A stretch of DNA of 20,558 bases from Proteiniphilum sp. (GTDB lineage Bacteria > Bacteroidota > Bacteroidia > Bacteroidales > Dysgonomonadaceae): NCBI GenBank assembly GCA_031255275.1, contig JAIRSV010000112.1, positions 1-20,558 of the forward strand, read 5' to 3'. Shown here piece after piece: positions 8,852 to 15,400 of this stretch. The notes under the pieces are model-generated. The model searched no databases. It was given only the letters and a program-made list of their open reading frames with translations, and was not told the origin of the DNA. The position numbers and the translations under genes were made by a program. How positions within the stretch are numbered: position 1 is the first letter of the stretch; each line of letters opens with the position of its first letter.

Positions 8852-8859
8852 CAAATATA
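8852..8859 (-). promoter_or_regulatory. -7 promoter box for the symporter-engB unit
   Basis: On the minus strand the sequence is TATATTTG, a perfect match to TAnnTTTG, 71 bases before the symporter start. No good TTTG -33 element is found at the usual spacing, so the promoter may depend mainly on the -7 box or on an activator. Confidence 0.55.
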
Positions 8860-8923
8860 GCTCCCTTTTAACGATTTTACCCGGTTTTAGCCGAATAAAT
8901 TTCCCGAAGGTGAAAAGCTGAGT

Positions 8924-8939
8924 TCCCTCTTGAGAGGGA
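8924..8939. other. 6-bp hairpin TCCCTC-TTGA-GAGGGA
   Basis: A short perfect stem-loop between the symporter promoter and the inverted-repeat element. No T-run follows on either strand. It may be the edge of the neighbouring structured element; no function can be assigned. Confidence 0.4.
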
Positions 8940-8970
8940 CAGGGGAAGTGTCACGGTGCAGCGAAAAAAT

Positions 8971-9104
8971 TAATGTGATAATGTGACCCACAAAAACAAC
9001 CAGCTCGGGGAACGCCGGAGCGGCAAGGGGCGGGAGCACCCGCCCCGACGAGCGATTTCGGAGCGCGATAGCGCATAGTTACATTATCACATTATCACAT
9101 CATC
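8971..9104. repeat. Intergenic inverted-repeat element with GC-rich hairpin core
   Basis: Arms TAATGTGATAATGTGAC (8971-8987) and GTTACATTATCACATTA (9078-9094) are inverted repeats matching at 16 of 17 bases, enclosing 90 bases. The right arm continues as an octamer tandem repeat, ACATTATC, ACATTATC, ACATCATC (9081-9104). The core is GC-rich and contains a perfect 8-bp hairpin GGGGCGGG-AGCA-CCCGCCCC (9027-9046) plus GCGC-GATA-GCGC (9064-9075). The abrupt change in base composition and AT-rich terminal repeats suggest a small non-coding mobile or REP/MITE-like element; no target-site duplication was recognised and no open frame is credible. The remaining bases from 9105 to 9282 hold nothing recognisable apart from pyrimidine-rich runs. 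Confidence 0.6.
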
Positions 9105-9282
9105 ACCGGATAACCATTGAATAACACGGGCAAAGTACGCCCAGTCCTATCCCCCCTTTCTCCTCCCTGTTCTCCCTGTCCTTCCCATAAAACCCTTTCG
9201 TGAGGAAGAGCTGCGCGCGGACGCGTAGTTGACTTCTATTTTTTTTTCTTGCCGTTCAGTGCGGAAAAACTGACAAAACCGT

Positions 9283-9290
9283 TACCTTTG
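9283..9290 (+). promoter_or_regulatory. -7 promoter box for the receiver/PPDK-N gene
   Basis: TACCTTTG is a perfect TAnnTTTG match. It lies 95 bases before the chosen start codon, and transcription would begin near 9297. No clear TTTG is found 19-21 bases upstream. Its position rules against a start codon at 9290. Confidence 0.5.
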
Positions 9291-9385
9291 TGACCTGTGG
9301 TCTGTCGACGGTACGGAACGGAGAATACGGGAACTGCGACGGATCTGACGGTACTCAAATCAACTGTAATAACAAAATTTATCGA

Positions 9386-12385
9386 ATGAAACAGAAAGCA
9401 CAGGGCGCAGTGATGAAGGCGTATGATATAAACCGCTTCAGGTTTCGCGACACGCCCTTCGTGGAACTGATGAACAAGCGGATTTACAATATTTTGATGG
9501 TAGCTTCGCGCTATGACATGTTCATCCTGGAAGACGACGGACGCGTCGACGAACAGATATTCAACGAGTACACATCGCTGAATCTCCGTTACCCGCCGCG
9601 CTTCACGCAGGTAGGCAGCGGCAGGGAAGCGCTGGAGGAACTGAAACGGAATCGTTACGAATTGATTATCTGCATGCCCAATATGGACAACAGTGATACG
9701 TTTGACCTGGCCAAGCAGATTAAACTGCATTATCCGGAGATCCCGGTCGTGCTGCTCACACCCTTTTCCAGAGCGGTGACACATTCGCTGAGGAAGTCTG
9801 ATCTGAGCGGCATCGATTACGTCTTCAGCTGGCTGGGGGATACTGATTTGCTGCTGGCCATCATCAAAATCATAGAAGACAGCATGAATGTAGAGCATGA
9901 TGTGCGGACTGTGGGCGTGCAGACTGTGATGCTGGTAGAGGATTCCATCCGGTTCTATTCCTCGGTGATGCCGCTGCTCTACAAGTTTGTGCTCAACGAG
10001 TCGAAAGAGTTCTCGAAAGAGGCGCTCAACGATCACCAGCAGATGCTGCGCATGCGCGGACGCCCGAAGATTCTGCTTGCGCGCAATTATGAAGAAGCTG
10101 TAGCCTGTTACAAGAAGTACGGCAGTAACATGCTGGGCGTGATCAGCGACATGAGTTTCAGCATCGGGGGAGAGAAGGTGAAACTGGCGGGAAAGCAGCT
10201 TGGCGAATGGATCAGGAAAAAGGATCGCTACATCCCCATCATATACACCTCATCCGAATCGGAGAACCGGCAATATGCCGCCAGTGTGGAAGCTGTCTTC
10301 ATCGACAAAAATTCCAAAACCTTTCCGCGGGACCTTCGCAAGGCGATCAAGGAAAATCTGGGCTTCGGCGACTTCATCATCACCGATCCCGCTACCGGAG
10401 AAGAGATATTCCGCATCAAAAACCTGAAGGAATTGCAGATGAATATCCGCAATATCCCCGACGACGCGCTGTATTATCACCTCTCGCGCAACCATTTTTC
10501 GCGATTCTTCTATTCCCGCGCCATGTTTCCCGTGGCAGAGATGCTGAAGAAAATAGATGTACTGGAGTATGCCGACATGCACGACGCGCGAGAACTTATA
10601 CATGCAACCATCGTACAGTACCGGCGCATGAAGAATACCGGCGTAGTAGCCGTTTTCGAGAAAGACCGGTTCGATCAGTACTCCAATTTCGCCCGCATCG
10701 GCGAAGGATCTCTCGGCGGCAAAGGGCGAGGTCTGGCCTTCATCGGATACATGGTGAAGACGCATCTGGAACTGAACAGCAGTCACAACTTCCCGGTTAC
10801 CACTCCCAGGACGGTAGTCCTCTGCTCCGACATCTTCGATGAGTTCATGGATGCCAACAACCTCTATCCCGTAGCGCTTTCGGAACGGAATGACGAGATG
10901 ATCCTCAGACACTTTCTCGCCGCCAAGCTCCCGAAGCGGCTCTCGAGCGACTTTCTGGTCTTCCTCGAAGCAATCGAATCACCCGTCGCCATCCGCTCGT
11001 CGAGTCTGCTGGAAGACTCCCAGTATCAACCATTCGCCGGCATCTACGCCACCTACATGATACCCTATGTAAGCGACCGCTATGCAATGGTACGCCTGCT
11101 CAACAACGCCGTCAAAGCCGTATACGCCTCCGTCTTCTACAAAGACAGCAAAGCATACATGTCAGCCACGCAGAACCTGATCGATCAGGAAAAAATGGCC
11201 ATCGTACTTCAGGAAGCCGTCGGTTCGCAGTACGGCAACCTGTTTTACCCCGCCATATCAGGCGTCGCCCGGTCTATCAACTATTACCCCGTCGGGGACG
11301 AAAAACCGGAAGACGGCGTCGTAAACATGGCTTTCGGTCTGGGGAAATACATTATGGACGGCAACCCCGGCCTCCGCTTCTCCCCGCGCCACGCCGCCAA
11401 TATCCTGCAGCTGAGTTCGCTCGACCTGGCTCTGAGCGACACGCAGACCACCTTTCACGCGCTCGACCTCAACTCGGTGACAAAAGACTTCACAATCGAC
11501 GACGGCTTCAACCTGCTGAAGCTCCGCCTCAGAGAAGCTGAAAAGGACGGACCGCTCCGGTACGCAGCATCCACCTACGACCCCCGGGATCAGATTATCC
11601 GCGAAGGATTCTACGAAGGCGGACGCAAAATCATCTCGTTCGCCAACATCCTTCAGCACGGAATGTTTCCCCTGGCAGAAGTCCTGGAGAAACTCCTGAA
11701 GGCCGGACAGAAAGAGATGGGACGTCCGGTAGAAATAGAATTTGCCGCAGATATAAAAGACCAGCACCACGCCACCTTCTACGTACTGCAGATCCGTCCC
11801 ATCGTAGACAGTCAGGAAGCCGTACACGAAGATCTCGAAAAGCTGGATCCCGCCACAGCGGTACTGTTCTCAAGAAACGCACTCGGAAACGGAATGTCAA
11901 ACGACGTATATGATGTCGTCTACGTAAAAACCGCCACCTTCAACGCATCGAAAAACGGAGTGATAGCCCGCGAGATAGAATCGCTGAACAACCGTTTCGC
12001 CGCCGCCGGCAACAATTACGTGCTGACAGGCCCGGGACGCTGGGGCTCCTCCGATCCCTGGCTGGGCATACCGGTAAAATGGCCACACATCAGCCAGGCG
12101 CGGGTAATTGTGGAGACAGCCATGGAGAATTACCGCATAGAACCAAGTCAGGGAACCCATTTCTTTCAAAACCTCACCTCCTTCGGCACAGGCTATTTTA
12201 CGGTCAACCCCTTCGCTGAAAACGACGGGTTTTTCGATGAAGAATTTCTGAACGAACAGCCGGCCGCTTACGAAACGGATTTCATCCGCCAGGTACATTT
12301 TGACCGTCCGCTCATAATCAAGATAAACGGAAGAAAGAGAATGGGAGCAGTATTGAAACCGGAGAAACAGCCCCCCCTTCATTAA
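9386..12385 (+). CDS. Two-receiver, PPDK N-terminal (PEP/pyruvate-binding ATP-grasp) fusion protein
   Basis: A 999-residue cytoplasmic protein. Residues about 33-165 form a receiver-like domain whose beta-3 strand reads ELIICMPNMDN (92-102), so the phospho-acceptor Asp appears lost. A second receiver (about 178-320) keeps the acidic pair E185-D186, acceptor D255 (GVISDMSF), T288 and K308, with an insert after the first helix. From about 430 the ATP-grasp half of PEP synthase/PPDK follows: GEGSLGGKGRG (439-449), SPVAIRSSSLLEDSQ (532-546; conserved Arg537) and LQIRP (801-805). The phosphohistidine swivel and PEP/pyruvate TIM barrel expected next are absent; instead a distinct C-terminal segment contains TGPGRWGSSDPW (881-892). 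ATP binding and phosphorylation control are likely, but reaction and substrate are unknown. The frame is open from 9290, but that is on the -7 box; 9413 (MKAYDINRF) is an equally possible start. An alpha-2-macroglobulin gene follows after 57 bases. Confidence 0.85.
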   Translation: MKQKAQGAVMKAYDINRFRFRDTPFVELMNKRIYNILMVASRYDMFILEDDGRVDEQIFNEYTSLNLRYPPRFTQVGSGREALEELKRNRYELIICMPNMDNSDTFDLAKQIKLHYPEIPVVLLTPFSRAVTHSLRKSDLSGIDYVFSWLGDTDLLLAIIKIIEDSMNVEHDVRTVGVQTVMLVEDSIRFYSSVMPLLYKFVLNESKEFSKEALNDHQQMLRMRGRPKILLARNYEEAVACYKKYGSNMLGVISDMSFSIGGEKVKLAGKQLGEWIRKKDRYIPIIYTSSESENRQYAASVEAVFIDKNSKTFPRDLRKAIKENLGFGDFIITDPATGEEIFRIKNLKELQMNIRNIPDDALYYHLSRNHFSRFFYSRAMFPVAEMLKKIDVLEYADMHDARELIHATIVQYRRMKNTGVVAVFEKDRFDQYSNFARIGEGSLGGKGRGLAFIGYMVKTHLELNSSHNFPVTTPRTVVLCSDIFDEFMDANNLYPVALSERNDEMILRHFLAAKLPKRLSSDFLVFLEAIESPVAIRSSSLLEDSQYQPFAGIYATYMIPYVSDRYAMVRLLNNAVKAVYASVFYKDSKAYMSATQNLIDQEKMAIVLQEAVGSQYGNLFYPAISGVARSINYYPVGDEKPEDGVVNMAFGLGKYIMDGNPGLRFSPRHAANILQLSSLDLALSDTQTTFHALDLNSVTKDFTIDDGFNLLKLRLREAEKDGPLRYAASTYDPRDQIIREGFYEGGRKIISFANILQHGMFPLAEVLEKLLKAGQKEMGRPVEIEFAADIKDQHHATFYVLQIRPIVDSQEAVHEDLEKLDPATAVLFSRNALGNGMSNDVYDVVYVKTATFNASKNGVIAREIESLNNRFAAAGNNYVLTGPGRWGSSDPWLGIPVKWPHISQARVIVETAMENYRIEPSQGTHFFQNLTSFGTGYFTVNPFAENDGFFDEEFLNEQPAAYETDFIRQVHFDRPLIIKINGRKRMGAVLKPEKQPPLH

Positions 12386-12442
12386 ACTATTTCCGTTCAC
12401 GCCAATCGAAAAGCTTTACGTAATTCACAAACACCCGCATAT

Positions 12443-15400
12443 ATGAACAGAATTTACCTTACGCTGCTCCTGCTGACACTTGCCACAGGAGCTTTTTCCC
12501 AAAAGAACAGACAGATGGACGGAAACCACTATGCAAGCGAATGGGCAAAAGTAGCCGAACTGGAAGAAAAGTCACTTCCCCGGTCAGCCTCCGAAGCCGT
12601 AAACAGCATTTTGCACAAAGCGGTAAAAGACCGGAACACTCCCCAGATCATCAAAGCCCTGATTCACCAGGGGAAGTATGACCTTGCAACAGACAGCCAA
12701 AACGATACACTCATCTTCCGGAACCTGCACGCGATGCTGGAGAAAAGCGACGACGCGGTAGAACAGTCAGTATTACACTCCATGCTGGGCGAACTGTACC
12801 TGCAATACTACCGGAAAGACCGCCGGAACATCGACCGGAGAACCGGCCTGGGCGACTTCGTCCCGGCCGACATGAAGGAGTGGACGCGTAATATTTTCTA
12901 CAACAAAGCAATCGAACATCTCAACGCCTCCCTTCAGCCCGAAGAACAGTTGCAGAAAACGGAAGTAGAATCCTGTGCCGCCGTGATAGAATCAGGCAAA
13001 GATTCGCGGAAGTTTTATCCCTCCATGTATGATTTCCTGATACGCCGCGCCATCGAACTGTCAGGGCAAATCGATTCCGACGAAGAGCTGAGTCGCCTGC
13101 CGGCGCGGAAGAACATAACGCCGGAAGCGTTATTTGCCCCGGCAGACGAATTTGTGAAGCTACCCTTCGATCCCCGTCCGGAAGAGTGGGGACTGTGGCG
13201 CTTTGAATACCTCCGGAAGCATCTGCACTCACTCCTGAAAAGAGATATGCCACAGTCAGTCCTGCTGACCGAACTTGATAAAATCAGCACCCTTGAACAG
13301 TTACACAATCTCCATTCGACTTATGCCCAACCCTCGCTGGAACGGATGCTGAAGAAATGGGAAGGAAAACCGCTCAGCGTAGAGATCATTGACAGGCTCT
13401 GCGAAATCTGTCTGCGGGAAATTCATTCGACCGGCACGGAAGATACGCTCCGGCAGAAAGAGAAAACCGGAGAGGTATACGAAATACTGAAAAAAAGTAT
13501 TGCCGCCTTCCCGCAGTATGAACGCATCTCAATGCTGGAAAACAGACTGCTGGAACTCACGCAGCCGGAATTTTCCGTCACGGGAGAAAATACCTTCCCG
13601 AAGGAAGGCAAAAAAGAGCTGCAGATACAGTTCCGGAATATCCGAACCCTCACGGCAAAGCTTTACCGCATCGAGTCGTCCGTCGAAACATTGGAAGAGA
13701 CGATGAAAGCGGAAGACCGGGTGGCCGGAAAACGGACGCTGATCGGAGAGATACCCCTGTCCCTGCCCGATACGCCCGAATACCTGTATGGAAAGACATC
13801 GTTCACCGTTGAACCCGGAGACTTCGGCTATTATATACTGACGTTCGCCGCCTCGCCCGAAATAAGCGATGCCGCGAACATGCCGGAATACTATTTTACG
13901 GTCTCCGACCTGGCCGTTTTTGCCCGAAAATCCTCCGACAGCCGGTACGACTTTTTCGTGGTGAACAGAATCACCGGAGCACCGGTTCCCGGAGCCGAAG
14001 TCATGATATACAAACAGACGGGTAACCCGAACAATTCGCCGCTTACGCCGGAACAGTCACTCGCTGTCAACGACATGGGACTGGCCGTGTATGAGAAGAA
14101 AATCCCGGACCGCGACGTTTTTTATCACGCCGTTGCGGGGAACGACAAAGGCTCCGTACCGAACCGCCTTCCGTCCGGCAGTTACAGATACTCCGACAGC
14201 AGCAGCGAGCCGCAGGAGACGACGAACATCTTTACCGACCGCAGCCTCTACCGTCCCGGACAGACCGTTTACTTCAAAGCAGTACACATCCGTACGGAAG
14301 CCGGGAAACAGTCCGCCGTCGCCGGCAAGACGCTTGCACTGATGTTGAGAGACGCCAATGGCAGGGAAATCTCGAAACAGACGCTGACGACGAACGAATT
14401 CGGTTCCGTCGCGGGAGAATTTGTGCTGCCGCAGCATGTTATGCCGGGATACTTTACGCTCGGCGCCGATAGGGAAAGCACCGGCTTCCGCGTTGAAGAA
14501 TACAGACGACCCTCATTCGAAGTGACATTCGACAGGATAGACGAAACATATAAATTCGGAGAAGAGATCACGCTCAAAGGAAAAGCAGAGAGCTTCTCCG
14601 GCATCAGCCTCCGGCAGGCCGGCGTAGAGTATCGCATTACCCGAAGGCCGGTGCTGTGGTGGCAGATATGGGGCGGAACGGAAGAGCACTTCGCCGCAGG
14701 GAATGTCATTACCGGAGAGGACGGCAGTTTTGAAATCTCCTTCGTGCCCGAAAAGCCGGACAGCCGGCGCACCCCCAAAGCGATCTGTTCGTTTGTGGCA
14801 GAGGCTTCGGTGACCGATGTGAACGGTGAAACGCAAACAGCCTCTTATACCGTGACCGTGGGAGACGTCTCCATGATGCTCTCTCTGGATATGCCCGACC
14901 GCTGGGCAAAGGAGAGTGAAGCAAAAATTACCGTCTCCGCCAAAAATCTTGCCGGAAACGATATAGCTGCCGGCGGAATTTGCCGTATCTTTTCCCTGCA
15001 GGAAAACGATTCCATCGGTCAAATAGCGGCAGAAAGCACATTCGAAGCAGGTGAACAGCCGGCATTGAAAAAGCAGCTGGCCGGCCTTCCCTCGGGGAAA
15101 TACCGGCTGAAACTGCAGTCGGAAGATGACAGGGGAAACCCTGTCGAAACGGAAAAGGATATTATACTCTTTTCATATTCCGACAAGCGTCCGCCGATAA
15201 AAACCAATGAATGGTTCGTCGTGAAAAACAGCCGCTTCGCGCCCGGCAAGGATGCGGAAGTAATTCTGGGCGTGTCCGAAAAAGTACACGTCCTGTATGA
15301 GCTGTGGCAGGGAAGCAACCTGCTGGAACGGAAATGGATCGGCCTGGACAATGAAAGCCGTCTCTTCCGCTTCCCCCGCAGGGAAGAGTATAAGGAAGGC

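Noticed and set aside
7821..8921. 366-codon plus-strand open frame opposite the symporter
   Set aside because: Antisense to a clear SSS transporter; composition rich in His/Arg/Asp/Glu without hydrophobic core or motif.
9236..9250. Rho-independent terminator at the T-run before the -7 box
   Set aside because: The GC-rich sequence upstream (near 9212-9225) forms only a short stem set well apart from the T-run, and no plus-strand gene lies upstream to terminate.
9290..9385. Earlier ATG at 9290 for the receiver/PPDK-N gene
   Set aside because: It coincides with the end of the TACCTTTG -7 box, so it would lie upstream of the expected transcript start; the extra 32 residues are low-quality sequence.
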